Source: Anaerocolumna sp. MB42-C2 (GTDB lineage Bacteria > Bacillota > Clostridia > Lachnospirales > Lachnospiraceae). Taken from it: a stretch of DNA of 64,000 nt. The notes below the pieces were generated by a model. It ran no database searches and was not told the DNA's origin. It saw nothing but the letters and a program-made list of their open reading frames with translations. Both the position numbers and the translations under genes were made by a program. The stretch is from positions 2,929,501-2,993,500 of the forward strand of contig NZ_CP133190.1 of assembly GCF_030913705.1 (NCBI RefSeq). Direction: 5' to 3'. Of this stretch, positions 8,968 to 17,426 are shown one piece after another. Each line of letters opens with the position of its first letter. Position 1 is the stretch's first letter.

Positions 8968-9122
8968 GCACTATAATACACTATAATACTCTATATTTGC
9001 ACAGTGTTGCATCACTTTGTATTTAAGTTGTTACTATTATATTTTAATTTTATACCTATGTCAATACTGATTTGCATAATTTAAGATTATTTATGCTTTT
9101 ATTTTGCACTATTTATGCACTA
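8968..9122 (-). promoter_or_regulatory. Candidate regulatory direct repeats upstream of the GH130 gene
   Basis: On the minus strand TATTATAGTG is repeated at an 11-base interval in 8968-8992, and a related pair, AATAGTGCA, is repeated at 11-base spacing in 9103-9122. The first pair also resembles a -10 box. The regular helical-turn spacing suggests binding of a regulator on one DNA face. The rest of 8931-9360 is very AT-rich with no gene. Confidence 0.4.
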
Positions 9123-9360
9123 TTATTATAAAAACAAAACCATATATCAAGCAAAACACAAACAAAGTGAAAAATCAATGACACATATACTCGTATAATA
9201 TAAAACGGTGTATTGAATTTTTCACCTTATCTTATAATCCAATTGTAACCATTCCAATATAAAACAACCAAATGGCGGAACATACTAAGTTAATAGCATA
9301 TACCGAAATATTAAAATTTTTTCCTATGCCAATAATTTTAATAGGGTATTAAAGTAATTC

Positions 9361-9389
9361 TTGTTTCCCATAAAAATAAATTGTATAAT
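9361..9389 (+). promoter_or_regulatory. Promoter of the yjdF operon
   Basis: TTGTTT (9361-9366), 17 bases, TATAAT (9384-9389). Transcription would start near 9396, just before the structured leader. Confidence 0.75.
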
Positions 9390-9395
9390 GATATT

Positions 9396-9500
9396 ACAAA
9401 GATAAAAACACAGTTCTGGTTGGTAGTCCAGACGTAGCATAAGCTATCAGTAACCTGCCTCCTTGGTTGTCCGTTCTTTGTTCATTTTATTTTAAGGAGG
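9396..9500 (+). ncRNA. yjdF-type leader (probable riboswitch) with a built-in anti-Shine-Dalgarno
   Basis: The leader folds into TCTGG/CCAGA (9415-9419 with 9428-9432) and TAGC/GCTA (9435-9438 with 9443-9446) hairpins. The sequence CCTCCTT at 9458-9464 then follows and is a perfect complement of the AAGGAGG ribosome site at 9494-9500. There is no T-run, so control would be at translation. It sits directly before a YjdF-family gene, and the yjdF riboswitch class, which binds aza-aromatic compounds, is known to lie there. The class assignment is by context and partial recall of the consensus; a covariance search was not possible. Confidence 0.65.
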
Positions 9501-9507
9501 AATAATA

Positions 9508-9924
9508 ATGGACAAAGTACAAATAAGCTTAAGCGTATTTTTTGAGGATCCTTTTTATATCGGTATCTGCGAAAGAAGAATCAATGACCAATTAAGCGTA
9601 TGTAAAATTACATTTGGAGCAGAACCGAAAGATTATGATATTCAGGAATATATTCTAAAGGGATGGCAGGCCTTAACTTTCAGCCCTGGGATATACGATG
9701 TGAGAAACAAGGAATGTTCCAATCCGAAACGCAGACAAAGAGCTGTGAAGCGTCAATTAAAAAAACTGGAGATCGGAACAAAATCTCAACAGGCATTAAA
9801 ATTACAGCATACTCAGGATAAATCCGAAAGAAATGCCAAGTACCGCCAAAGAAAAGAGGAAAGGAACGAAAAGCAGTTCGCTCTCAGGCAGGTAAAAAGA
9901 AAAGAAAAACACAAGGGCAGGTAA
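9508..9924 (+). CDS. yjdF: YjdF-family protein (DUF2992)
   Basis: A 138-residue protein with an N-terminal conserved domain (VQISLSVFFEDPFYIGICER, then LSVCKITFGAEPKDYDIQEYIL) and a strongly basic C-terminus rich in K, R and Q (about residues 75-138, KPKRRQR-like repeats). This is the DUF2992/YjdF family, whose function is unknown. It is often controlled by a riboswitch for aza-aromatic compounds, so a role in dealing with such toxic or signalling molecules is inferred. The basic tail suggests nucleic-acid binding. AAGGAGG precedes the ATG. The nitrilase-family gene starts four bases after its stop, so the two form an operon. Confidence 0.88.
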   Translation: MDKVQISLSVFFEDPFYIGICERRINDQLSVCKITFGAEPKDYDIQEYILKGWQALTFSPGIYDVRNKECSNPKRRQRAVKRQLKKLEIGTKSQQALKLQHTQDKSERNAKYRQRKEERNEKQFALRQVKRKEKHKGR

Positions 9925-9928
9925 ACAG

Positions 9929-10918
9929 ATGAATTATGCATTGGGTCTTAATATGAAAGTAGCAGCAATCCAATTAGATGCAGTTTTTGCTGATTTCGAC
10001 GAAAATCTTAAGAAAGTTAAAAATTTAGTTCTTCAGGCAGTAGAGGATGGTGCAGAATTCGTTGTACTCCCCGAATTTTTTACATCAGCCATTGGTTTTT
10101 CACCAAAAATGTTGGAGACGGTACTCCAGAATAAAAAAACACATGAATTTTTGGTGCAACTTTCCTCACAATTTAATATTATAATCGGAGGTTCCTATCT
10201 TTCTTTTGATGGATATCAGTGTTACAACTTATTTGAATTAGTTTTTCCCGGCGGTGAAACTTTTACCCATAAAAAAGACCTGCCGACTCAATTTGAAAAC
10301 TGCTACTATACCAAAGGAGACACCAATCGTATATTACACACACCTATTGGTAATATTGGTGTTGCGTTATGCTGGGAAATGATACGATATGATACTGTAA
10401 GAGAGCTCTCAGCGAAAGCAGATATTATATTAGCCGGTTCCTGCTGGTGGGATCTGCCCGATAATGCACTTTCAGAAAGAGAACCTCTAAGGCAATATAA
10501 TCAGCAATTAGCCTTAGAAACTCCGGTGCAATTTGCTAAACTGTTACATACCCCGGTTATACATGCAAACCATTGTGGAAAGGTTACTGCTTATAAGTTT
10601 AAAAACAGCGATAATAACTTTCCTATAGACAGCGAAATGCAAACACGTCAAATGGTTGGTGCAGCACAGATCCTAAGCTCGGAGGGAGAAATAATTGCCA
10701 GAAGACCCTTCCACGAGGGGGATGGTATCCTGGCAGCAAACCTTAAATGGGGGGATACCATTCATAGAGAAGCTGATGCAGATATAAATAAGTACTGGAT
10801 TCCGGACTTGCCAGAGTCCTATTTAAAAGCATGGGAAACTATGAATCCGCAGGGCGAAAAATACTATAACAGCATTTCCTTACCTTATTACCGCAAGAAT
10901 TATACCCTTTCATTATAA
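9929..10918 (+). CDS. Carbon-nitrogen hydrolase (nitrilase superfamily)
   Basis: Cytoplasmic amidase or nitrilase-like enzyme. The Glu-Lys-Cys catalytic triad is visible as VVLPEFF (Glu, about residue 47), HKKDLPT (Lys, about 112) and VALCWEMIR (Cys, about 148). Length, 329 residues, fits the superfamily. The gene follows yjdF by four bases and should share its leader, which suggests the substrate may be related to the compound sensed by that RNA; this link is inference. The start may be ATG 9929 or ATG 9953 (MKVAAIQLDAVF), the latter giving the usual family N-terminus, but the AGG site fits 9929 a little better. Possible substrates include amides, nitriles or carbamoyl compounds. Confidence 0.83.
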   Translation: MNYALGLNMKVAAIQLDAVFADFDENLKKVKNLVLQAVEDGAEFVVLPEFFTSAIGFSPKMLETVLQNKKTHEFLVQLSSQFNIIIGGSYLSFDGYQCYNLFELVFPGGETFTHKKDLPTQFENCYYTKGDTNRILHTPIGNIGVALCWEMIRYDTVRELSAKADIILAGSCWWDLPDNALSEREPLRQYNQQLALETPVQFAKLLHTPVIHANHCGKVTAYKFKNSDNNFPIDSEMQTRQMVGAAQILSSEGEIIARRPFHEGDGILAANLKWGDTIHREADADINKYWIPDLPESYLKAWETMNPQGEKYYNSISLPYYRKNYTLSL

Positions 10919-11005
10919 TTATCCATTAAAAATAAAATATTTATTAATATGGAGATAAAATACATGTATTGTCCAATTTAAGCATTCAAAATGTTTGTTT
11001 AACTG

Positions 11006-11027
11006 CTCGGTTTAAACCGGGTTTTTT
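11006..11027 (+). terminator. Terminator between the nitrilase gene and the MFS gene
   Basis: CTCGGT (11006-11011) pairs with ACCGGG (11016-11021) around TTAA, followed by six T residues. It lies inside a possible 5' extension of the MFS reading frame, which argues for the downstream start at 11059. Confidence 0.75.
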
Positions 11028-11058
11028 ATTATGCTTAAATTTGGAGGAATACATTAGA

Positions 11059-12207
11059 ATGTATTGCAAAAAAAATATACGTATCATGTATACCATTGCT
11101 ATGCTTCAGGGGATGATTTTTTATGCACCAATAGCTACCCTTTATCGGCAGGCTGCAGGTATTAATATTTTACAAATTACTGTCATTGAAAGTATCTCTT
11201 TTATATGTCAGATTCTTCTGGAAGTACCATGGGGTATTGCTGCTGATAAAATCGGTTACAAAAAAACGATGGTAATTAATTGTACTTTCTATTTCATATC
11301 AAAAATTATTTTTTGGCAGGCCAGTGGTTTTTCGGGTTTTTTATTGGAAAGGATATTGCTTGGTTTTGTATGTGCCGGACTTTCCGGATGTGATGAGAGT
11401 ATTTTATACCTATCCAGTGATACGGGGAAAAGTCAGAAAGTATTCACTATGTATTTTAATTTATCAACCTTTGGGTTGGTAGTTGCCGCTTTCGTATATT
11501 CGGTCTTTATAAGAGATAATTACAGGTTGGCAGGGTTTCTTACCGTAATCAGCTACGGATTAGCTGCAATTTTAACATTTGGTTTAAAAGAACTATCTCA
11601 CGAAAAAATATCTCGGGAACCAAATACATCTTTCACACAGTTCATCAGGGGTATAACCAGTAACAAAGGGCACTTATTGCTATTAACTGCCATAGCCTTT
11701 TTATCACAGACCCATCAGACTATAACAGTTTTCTTAAGCCAGTTACAGTATTTGCATAGCGGCATATCACCGCAATACATGGGTATCATTTATGTTGGAA
11801 TTAATTTAATAGGTTTTTTGGGATTATATTCATTTAGACTAAGTAAATGGCTTGGCGAGCATAAAATTATTATATTGATCTACGGAATGAGTGCTTTATC
11901 CTGTGGTGTTTTAGTATTCAGTATTAATCCGATACTATCTGTTTTCTGTATTGTTTTGCTTAGAATATCGTTTAATCTACTCAGTCCACTAAGCAGTGAA
12001 CTGCAAAACCGTGAAATTACAGTGTCAAACCGGGCAACTGCATTATCTTATAATTCTATGTTTATCAATAGTATCATGACCGCAATTAACCTGATATTCG
12101 GCCGAATTGCTAAAGAAAATCTTTCATTGGCCCTGGCATTCGGAATGTTACTTTGTATCCTAGGTGGTGTTTTATTTCATCTTTGGTTTTTAAGAAGATT
12201 GGTTTAG
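11059..12207 (+). CDS. MFS transporter
   Basis: Integral membrane transporter of the major facilitator superfamily with about 12 predicted helices. The conserved loop between helices 2 and 3 reads WGIAADKIGYKKTM, a version of the GxxADxxGRR motif. Substrate is unknown; the family includes drug and small-molecule exporters. The start is set at ATG 11059 because GGAGG lies 11 bases upstream and a terminator occupies the upstream part of the open frame, giving 382 residues. It lies behind the yjdF-nitrilase genes on the same strand but is partly uncoupled by the terminator. Export of a compound handled by that operon is possible but not shown. Confidence 0.8.
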   Translation: MYCKKNIRIMYTIAMLQGMIFYAPIATLYRQAAGINILQITVIESISFICQILLEVPWGIAADKIGYKKTMVINCTFYFISKIIFWQASGFSGFLLERILLGFVCAGLSGCDESILYLSSDTGKSQKVFTMYFNLSTFGLVVAAFVYSVFIRDNYRLAGFLTVISYGLAAILTFGLKELSHEKISREPNTSFTQFIRGITSNKGHLLLLTAIAFLSQTHQTITVFLSQLQYLHSGISPQYMGIIYVGINLIGFLGLYSFRLSKWLGEHKIIILIYGMSALSCGVLVFSINPILSVFCIVLLRISFNLLSPLSSELQNREITVSNRATALSYNSMFINSIMTAINLIFGRIAKENLSLALAFGMLLCILGGVLFHLWFLRRLV

Positions 12208-12271
12208 GTGATATTTTATTAGACCTTGCTTGTATGCTGTGGCTCGATGTTTAGAAAAACACATAAAATGA

Positions 12272-12301
12272 GGATGCTGTAAACATATATTTACAGTATC
12301 C
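12272..12301. terminator. Hairpin between the convergent MFS and aldolase genes
   Basis: Twelve-base arms (12272-12283 and 12290-12301, one G-T pair) enclose a six-base loop; AT-rich flanks on both sides suit a shared terminator. Confidence 0.65.
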
Positions 12302-12335
12302 CCATTACAATATTTATTCTTAAGTAAAACAAAAA

Positions 12336-13199
12336 TTAAGCTTTACCTACGGAACCGAATAATTCCATCTTCTCTTTTACAGTAGCCTTAATAGCATCCG
12401 TACCAGGAGCTAAAAGCTTACGAGGATCAAATCCTTTACCTGCTAAATCCTTGCCTGCTTCAATGTACTTACGTGTAGCTTCTGCAAAGGATAACTGGCA
12501 TTCTGTATTAACGTTAATCTTGGCAACACCAAGAGAAATTGCTTTCTTAATCATATCTTCCGGAATACCGGTACCTCCATGAAGAACTAAAGGCATGGTT
12601 CCTGTTAACTGCTGTATTGCATCTAAGGTTTCAAAGCTAAGTCCAGCCCAGTTTTCCGGATATTTTCCGTGAATATTACCGATACCTGCTGCAAGCATAG
12701 TTACGCCAAGATCTGCAATTGCTTTACATTCTTTAGGATCTGCAACTTCACCGGCACCTATAACTCCATCTTCTTCACCGCCAATGGAACCAACTTCTGC
12801 TTCTATGGATATTCCCTTATCACCGCATATTTTAACTAATTCTGTAGTTTTTGCTATATTTTCATCAATTGGATAATGGGAACCATCAAACATAACGGAT
12901 GAAAAACCAGCTTCGATACATTTTAATGCACCTTCATAGCTGCCGTGATCAAGATGCAGGGCAACGGGTACCGTTATTTTTAATTCCTCTAACATTCCGT
13001 TAACCATACCAACGATAGTCTTATAACCGCACATATATTTTCCAGCGCCCTCAGATACACCAAGAATAACCGGTGAATTTAACTCTTGAGCTGTTAATAA
13101 TACTGCCTTAGTCCATTCAAGATTATTAATATTAAATTGACCTACTGCATAATGGCCTGCTTTTGCTTTATTAAGCATATCTTTTGCTGATACTAACAT
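12336..13199 (-). CDS. fba: Class II fructose-1,6-bisphosphate aldolase
   Basis: Zinc-dependent aldolase splitting fructose 1,6-bisphosphate into dihydroxyacetone phosphate and glyceraldehyde 3-phosphate in glycolysis. The protein opens MLVSAKDMLNKAKAGHYAVGQFNINN and shows the metal-ligand motif HLDHG (about residues 82-86), VMFDGSHYP, EAEVGSIGGEEDG and the phosphate-binding GGTG and KINVNTE segments. At 287 residues it has normal length for the clostridial type. Tagatose-bisphosphate aldolases look similar, but the overall pattern fits FbaA. GGAGG precedes the ATG. It is a single-gene unit with a minus-strand promoter likely at about 13240-13275 (TATAAT with a weak -35 box). Confidence 0.93.
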   Translation of the reverse strand: MLVSAKDMLNKAKAGHYAVGQFNINNLEWTKAVLLTAQELNSPVILGVSEGAGKYMCGYKTIVGMVNGMLEELKITVPVALHLDHGSYEGALKCIEAGFSSVMFDGSHYPIDENIAKTTELVKICGDKGISIEAEVGSIGGEEDGVIGAGEVADPKECKAIADLGVTMLAAGIGNIHGKYPENWAGLSFETLDAIQQLTGTMPLVLHGGTGIPEDMIKKAISLGVAKINVNTECQLSFAEATRKYIEAGKDLAGKGFDPRKLLAPGTDAIKATVKEKMELFGSVGKA

Positions 13200-13585
13200 A
13201 ATATACCTCCATCTTCTTCTATTTTATAGTATAAGCTGTAATACAACTTTTAGTTATTATAACCTATTTTTATTGAAAAAGAAATATAAATTATCACGAA
13301 AAGCTTTTTTGTTATAATTTTATCAATGTAAAGTCCGAAAACTTCCTAAAACACCTTATACTTTACTCTGTCCGTCCCATGGAATACGAATCAGGTAATC
13401 CTATGTAAATTGTTTCTGTATTGCCTATTTGTTAACCTTGCTGTAAACTATACTTATTCAATGATAAACCACACTAAGTAAAGGTGATACTGGATTATTG
13501 TATGGTACCTTCCAGAAAGCAAAAACAGTTTCACACTTACCTAAAATTAATTCTGTTATCAAGTATACACAAAAGGAGGGATTTC
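13200..13585. other. Divergent intergenic region between fba and the DNA polymerase IV gene
   Basis: About 386 bases with no gene I can support. An open frame of 34 codons extends the polymerase upstream to 13484 but lacks a ribosome site. The left part holds the minus-strand fba promoter region. I found no LexA-like GAAC-N4-GTTC box upstream of the polymerase. Confidence 0.4.
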
Positions 13586-14800
13586 TTGCAGGAAAAGATT
13601 ATTTTTCACGTTGATGTTAACTCTGCATTTTTAAGCTGGGAAGCGGTTTACAGAAAAGAAGTACTAGGCGATACTCTGGATTTAAGGACAATACCTTCTG
13701 CAGTAGGAGGCGATACAACCAAACGTCATGGAATTATTCTTGCTAAATCCACTCCCGCCAAAAAGTATAACATCCAGACAGGAGAACCCATTCATCAGGC
13801 CTTGTTAAAATGTCCTGAGCTTCTTCTGGTTCCTCCAAACCGTACGTTATACGAGGAGTGTTCCCAGAGTTTACTAAATCTATTACACCAGTATACTCCA
13901 GAAATTGAACCTTTCTCAATTGATGAAGCATTTCTGGACATGACCGGAGCAAACCTGGGTGCTTCTCCGCTTAAGGCCGCTTACAGTATAAAAGACAGGG
14001 TTAAAAACGAACTTGGATTTACCGTAAATATCGGAATTTCATCCAATAAGCTTTTAGCCAAAATGGCTTCTGACTTTCAGAAGCCGGATATGGTCCATAC
14101 CTTATTTACCAGTGAAATACCTGACAAAATGTGGCCGCTTCCTTTAGAAGAATTATATCTGGTAGGCCGTTCTACCAGTAAGATTTTACATGATTTAGGC
14201 TTAAAAACAATCGGTGATATAGCCCATACCGATGTTCGTATATTAAAAGCCCACTTAGGTAATAAACACGGTCAGGTAATATATGAATATGCCCATGGAA
14301 TAAATAACGATTCCGTTGAATCAAAGGAATCCCCCAATAAAGGTTATGGTAACAGTACCACATTATCCAAGGACGTTACCGATTATGAAACTGCTAATCT
14401 TGTTTTATTATCTTTAAGTGAAACCGTATCGTCAAGGCTTCGTGCAGGTGATGTTAAATGCAGCTGTATTACGGTTGAACTTACGGACTGTGAATTTAAT
14501 CATCAAACTCACCAGACTACCTTATTATCGCCAACCAACACCACCAACATCATTTTTGAAACTGCTTGCCGGCTGTTAACGGAATTCTGGGATGGCACCC
14601 CAATACGGCTTTTAGGAATCCGGACTACGAAATTGACTTCAGAAGATTATACACAGATGAATTTATTTGATATGGTCAAAAATGAAAAATTAGAGAAATT
14701 GGATAAAGCACTGGACAGTATCCGTAATAAATTCGGGACAGATGCCATAAAACGTGCCAGATTTATAGATCCCAAACAAGAAGCAAAACAAGACGAATAA
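13586..14800 (+). CDS. dinB: Y-family DNA polymerase (Pol IV/DinB type)
   Basis: Translesion DNA polymerase lacking proofreading. Motifs include the first metal site IIFHVDVNSAFLSWEA, GGDTTKRHGIILAKS, the catalytic SIDEAFLDMT (about residue 105), NIGISSNKLLAKMASD in the palm, a helix-hairpin-helix-like LYLVGRSTSKILHDLGLKTIGDIA, and a little-finger domain at the C-terminus. In this clostridial subtype, DVN replaces the usual DMD. I place the start at a TTG (13586) because AGGAGG lies six bases upstream; this gives 404 residues, and the extra 34 codons upstream look unlike the family. It is transcribed alone and no SOS box was found. Confidence 0.9.
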   Translation: MQEKIIFHVDVNSAFLSWEAVYRKEVLGDTLDLRTIPSAVGGDTTKRHGIILAKSTPAKKYNIQTGEPIHQALLKCPELLLVPPNRTLYEECSQSLLNLLHQYTPEIEPFSIDEAFLDMTGANLGASPLKAAYSIKDRVKNELGFTVNIGISSNKLLAKMASDFQKPDMVHTLFTSEIPDKMWPLPLEELYLVGRSTSKILHDLGLKTIGDIAHTDVRILKAHLGNKHGQVIYEYAHGINNDSVESKESPNKGYGNSTTLSKDVTDYETANLVLLSLSETVSSRLRAGDVKCSCITVELTDCEFNHQTHQTTLLSPTNTTNIIFETACRLLTEFWDGTPIRLLGIRTTKLTSEDYTQMNLFDMVKNEKLEKLDKALDSIRNKFGTDAIKRARFIDPKQEAKQDE

Positions 14801-14857
14801 GCCGGCCCGCTTTTAATAAAGCTTTTATCCTAAGTCTGAAAAGCTGGCCCAGTACCC

Positions 14858-15385
14858 TTATGCACCAGCGTTGCTACGCTTAGTGGAGGAATGTATGCTT
14901 TCTTTCGTCATAGGTGTTCCTATCACTTCATAGCTTCCCGTGTGGTTCGATGCTTTAAGAACAATACTGTATTGTCCTGTTTCTTCTAAGGAAACAACCT
15001 GATTATATTCCTCTTTCGTACATTCTATAAACTCAAGCACATATGTATCCGTATCACGATTTTTAACACCGATACTTAGTTTTCCTGAGATTGTGGATAC
15101 GTTTATTTCCAAACTGGTTGGTTTGGTAATCTCAAAATCGTAGCGCAGCGATAATGCTGACTGCATTTCTGTCGTTTGGTATAAATGTGATGGTAAGTCG
15201 GATATATCCTCTTTTATGCTCTCGTCTGATGCAGAAGTTGAGTCACTTTGCGTCTGGCTGGAAGAAGTTGAGTCACTTTGTGTCTGGCTGGAAGAAGTTG
15301 AATCCATGTCTATATTTTCTGTGGAGCAGCTTGTAAATAAAGTAATGACAAATAAAACGCTCAATAGAACACTAATTTTTTTCAT
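14858..15385 (-). CDS. Putative lipoprotein with a Ser/Thr/Gln repeat linker
   Basis: A 175-residue exported protein of unknown function. The N-terminus is a lipoprotein signal, with hydrophobic residues 5-18 and a lipobox ending TSC (Cys about 20), so it should be anchored on the outer face of the membrane. A low-complexity linker follows, in which SSSQTQSDST occurs twice, encoded by two tandem 30-bp units (15241-15270 and 15271-15300) that differ at one base. The C-terminal half (about 70-165) looks beta-rich (FEITKPTSLEINVSTISGKLSIGVKN). No enzyme motif is visible. The repeat is a likely source of length variation between strains. Confidence 0.75.
   Translation of the reverse strand: MKKISVLLSVLFVITLFTSCSTENIDMDSTSSSQTQSDSTSSSQTQSDSTSASDESIKEDISDLPSHLYQTTEMQSALSLRYDFEITKPTSLEINVSTISGKLSIGVKNRDTDTYVLEFIECTKEEYNQVVSLEETGQYSIVLKASNHTGSYEVIGTPMTKESIHSSTKRSNAGA
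15241..15300. repeat. Tandem 30-bp repeat inside the lipoprotein gene
   Basis: Two adjacent 30-base units differ only at 15251 versus 15281 (C/T). The unit length is a multiple of three, so copy-number change preserves the frame. Confidence 0.9.
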
Positions 15386-15591
15386 GATATAATCACCTTT
15401 CCTTATTTATGATGCCACTAACCGTTTTTTCATAATTTGAAATTCATCTGATAACATCAGATCTATATTCCACTAATTTCCATTTCACATTCTATCATAG
15501 AAGCTGATATTTGTCACTAGTTACTTTCTATTCTTAATATCAGTAAGCTGTGACAGTAAACTATTTCACTTGGCATAAATCATAAAAATAT

Positions 15592-15639
15592 AGAGGCAGT
15601 TGCACCAGCGGTTATCAAACCGCTAGTGCAACTGCCTCT
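15592..15639. terminator. Large hairpin downstream of the Mrp gene
   Basis: A 14-base perfect outer stem (15592-15605 with 15626-15639) and a 7-base inner stem (15607-15613 with 15618-15624) enclose a 4-base loop. A T-rich tract follows on the minus strand, so it can terminate mrp. A degenerate relative lies at about 37398-37436. The rest of 15386-15706 is AT-rich with no gene. Confidence 0.8.
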
Positions 15640-15706
15640 GTTTTGGGTAATTACGTTATAATTTATAAAGAAGCCGTTTGCCGCAATCAACACCAGCCTC
15701 TACATT

Positions 15707-16999
15707 TTATTCATGACATTTACATTCGCCGCTGCAATCTCCTTCATGATGATCATGATGATCACAATTAGCTTCTGTACCTTCTGCCAAACTTCCATCC
15801 AGATAAGCAGCTGTCACCACATCTGCATCTCCGTTTGCTCCAGGCACCACCAATATACCGGCCTCCATAAGGCCCTCCATAGCACCCATTCCGATTCCCC
15901 CGCAGATAAGTACATTTACCTTTTGGGCAGATAAGAGGGTAACTAATTCAGAATGACCACTGCCATTACTGCTTAGAGTCGTTTTGCTGACTAATTCCTC
16001 ACCGCAGATTTCATATATTTTAAACTGATCCGATTTGCCAAAATGCTGAAATACATTATTATTCTCATCTACTGTTACCGCTATCTTAATGGTTGCTGCT
16101 TTTTCAGCTGCAGCTGATACTTTTTCTGAAGAAGTATTTTCTCTGACTTTATGAACAATTTCTATGGTTTCTGCCGCAAGATCCAACCAGTCCCCCTTTA
16201 GTTCTTCCACCTTTTCCCCATCAATAGCTGCTGCAATAGCAGAGTCAATGGGAACCTTACCAAGTACCGGCAGATCATATTTATTTGCAATATCATCTAT
16301 GTGGCTGGTTCCGAATACACTTATTTTTTCACCGCAATTGCCGCATTTTATATAACTGTAATTTTCAATTAGACCAAGAATTGGTATATCCATGGCATTT
16401 GCCATATTTACTGCTTTTGAAACTATCATGGATACCAGTTCCTGAGGTGAAGTTACAATAATAAGACCATCAACCGGTAAGGACTGGAATACCGTTAAAG
16501 GCACGTCACCGGTTCCTGGGGGCATATCTACAAACATATAATCAACATCTTCCCAAAGCACTTCGGACCAAAATTGTTTAACGGTACCCGCGATAACTGG
16601 TCCTCTCCAGATAACAGGTGTATCCTCTGTTTCCAGTAATAAGTTAACAGACATAACCTTAATACCCTTTTTCGTTTCTGCTGGAAGAATTCCCAATTCA
16701 TTGCCGGCTGCTTTGCTGTGAATACCAAACGCTTTAGGAATAGAGGGTCCTGTAATATCTGCATCTAATATTCCTGTGTTATATCCTTTCCGATTCATAA
16801 GTACGGAAAGATAAGAAGTAATAAAGGATTTACCGACTCCGCCTTTGCCGCTTACAATTCCGATTACTTTCTTAACCTTGCTGTATGGATTAAGAGGTAC
16901 CAGGAAATCCTCCTTGGATGGTTGTCTGGATGAACAGTTTTCACTGCAGCTCCCACAATCGCTGGAACAACTGCCTTGAGATTCATAAGTTTCGCTCAT
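15707..16999 (-). CDS. Mrp/NBP35-type Fe-S carrier ATPase fused to a NifX-like domain
   Basis: P-loop ATPase of the Mrp/ApbC family, expected to bind and transfer Fe-S clusters in the cytoplasm. The N-terminus has a Cys-rich segment (CSSDCGSCSENCSS, about residues 9-22), then the deviant Walker A GKGGVGKSFITS (about 49-60), DADITGPSIPK, MPPGTGDVP, and a CGNCG metal site (about 217-221). The last ~115 residues form a NifX/dinitrogenase cofactor-type domain (KIAVTVDENNNVFQHFGKSDQFKIYEI) and end in a His/Cys/Asp-rich tail (HHDHHEGDCSGECKCHE), a probable metal-binding site. It lies 51 bases downstream of the DUF134 gene on the same strand, a common clostridial pair, and so shares its promoter. 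Confidence 0.88.
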   Translation of the reverse strand: MSETYESQGSCSSDCGSCSENCSSRQPSKEDFLVPLNPYSKVKKVIGIVSGKGGVGKSFITSYLSVLMNRKGYNTGILDADITGPSIPKAFGIHSKAAGNELGILPAETKKGIKVMSVNLLLETEDTPVIWRGPVIAGTVKQFWSEVLWEDVDYMFVDMPPGTGDVPLTVFQSLPVDGLIIVTSPQELVSMIVSKAVNMANAMDIPILGLIENYSYIKCGNCGEKISVFGTSHIDDIANKYDLPVLGKVPIDSAIAAAIDGEKVEELKGDWLDLAAETIEIVHKVRENTSSEKVSAAAEKAATIKIAVTVDENNNVFQHFGKSDQFKIYEICGEELVSKTTLSSNGSGHSELVTLLSAQKVNVLICGGIGMGAMEGLMEAGILVVPGANGDADVVTAAYLDGSLAEGTEANCDHHDHHEGDCSGECKCHE

Positions 17000-17050
17000 A
17001 TTATTTCTCCTATTCTTGATTTTTAATTCTTGATTATTATTTCAGGATTC

Positions 17051-17386
17051 TTAAGGCTGTCTTTTACACCGCTTACAACCGAAATCACAGGGACAATCTT
17101 TTTCTGCAATTTCATAATTACCGCCCTGAACCAATATCCCTTTCCCATCACACAGAGCTTCTACGGTTTTATGCCTGCCTGAATATAGAATACGCTGAAA
17201 GGTTCCTCTGGATATACCCATCTTCTTAGCAGCATCTTCCTGCTCCAAATTTTCCAAATCGCAAAGTCTGAGTGCCTCAAGTTCATCTACACTTAAAATA
17301 ATATACCCTAATCTATTATCTTCCGGCGTAAAAACTTTGTGATGAAACTCTGCGCATACTTTTCTGCATTTTGCACTTCTGGGCAT
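17051..17386 (-). CDS. DUF134-family DNA-binding protein
   Basis: Small 111-residue predicted regulator of the DUF134 family. It has a sigma-70 region 4-like helix-turn-helix in the middle (LSVDELEALRLCDLENLEQEDAAKKMGISRGTFQRIL, about residues 32-68) and Cys clusters at both ends (CRKVC near 6-10; CPCDFGCKRC near 98-107) that probably bind an Fe-S cluster or metal. It precedes the Mrp-NifX gene and is a good candidate for its metal-responsive regulator, possibly acting on the palindrome at 17427-17450; that is inference. AAAGGAG precedes the ATG. An insertion sequence abuts its promoter without disrupting it. Confidence 0.85.
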   Translation of the reverse strand: MPRSAKCRKVCAEFHHKVFTPEDNRLGYIILSVDELEALRLCDLENLEQEDAAKKMGISRGTFQRILYSGRHKTVEALCDGKGILVQGGNYEIAEKDCPCDFGCKRCKRQP

Positions 17387-17426
17387 AAAGTATCTCCTTT
17401 CTAAGCTTTCCTATGTATCTTCTTTC

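Noticed and set aside
13484..13585. N-terminal extension of the DNA polymerase IV reading frame
   Set aside because: The ATG at 13484 lacks a ribosome site and the 34 extra residues do not look like the family, whereas TTG 13586 has AGGAGG at ideal spacing.
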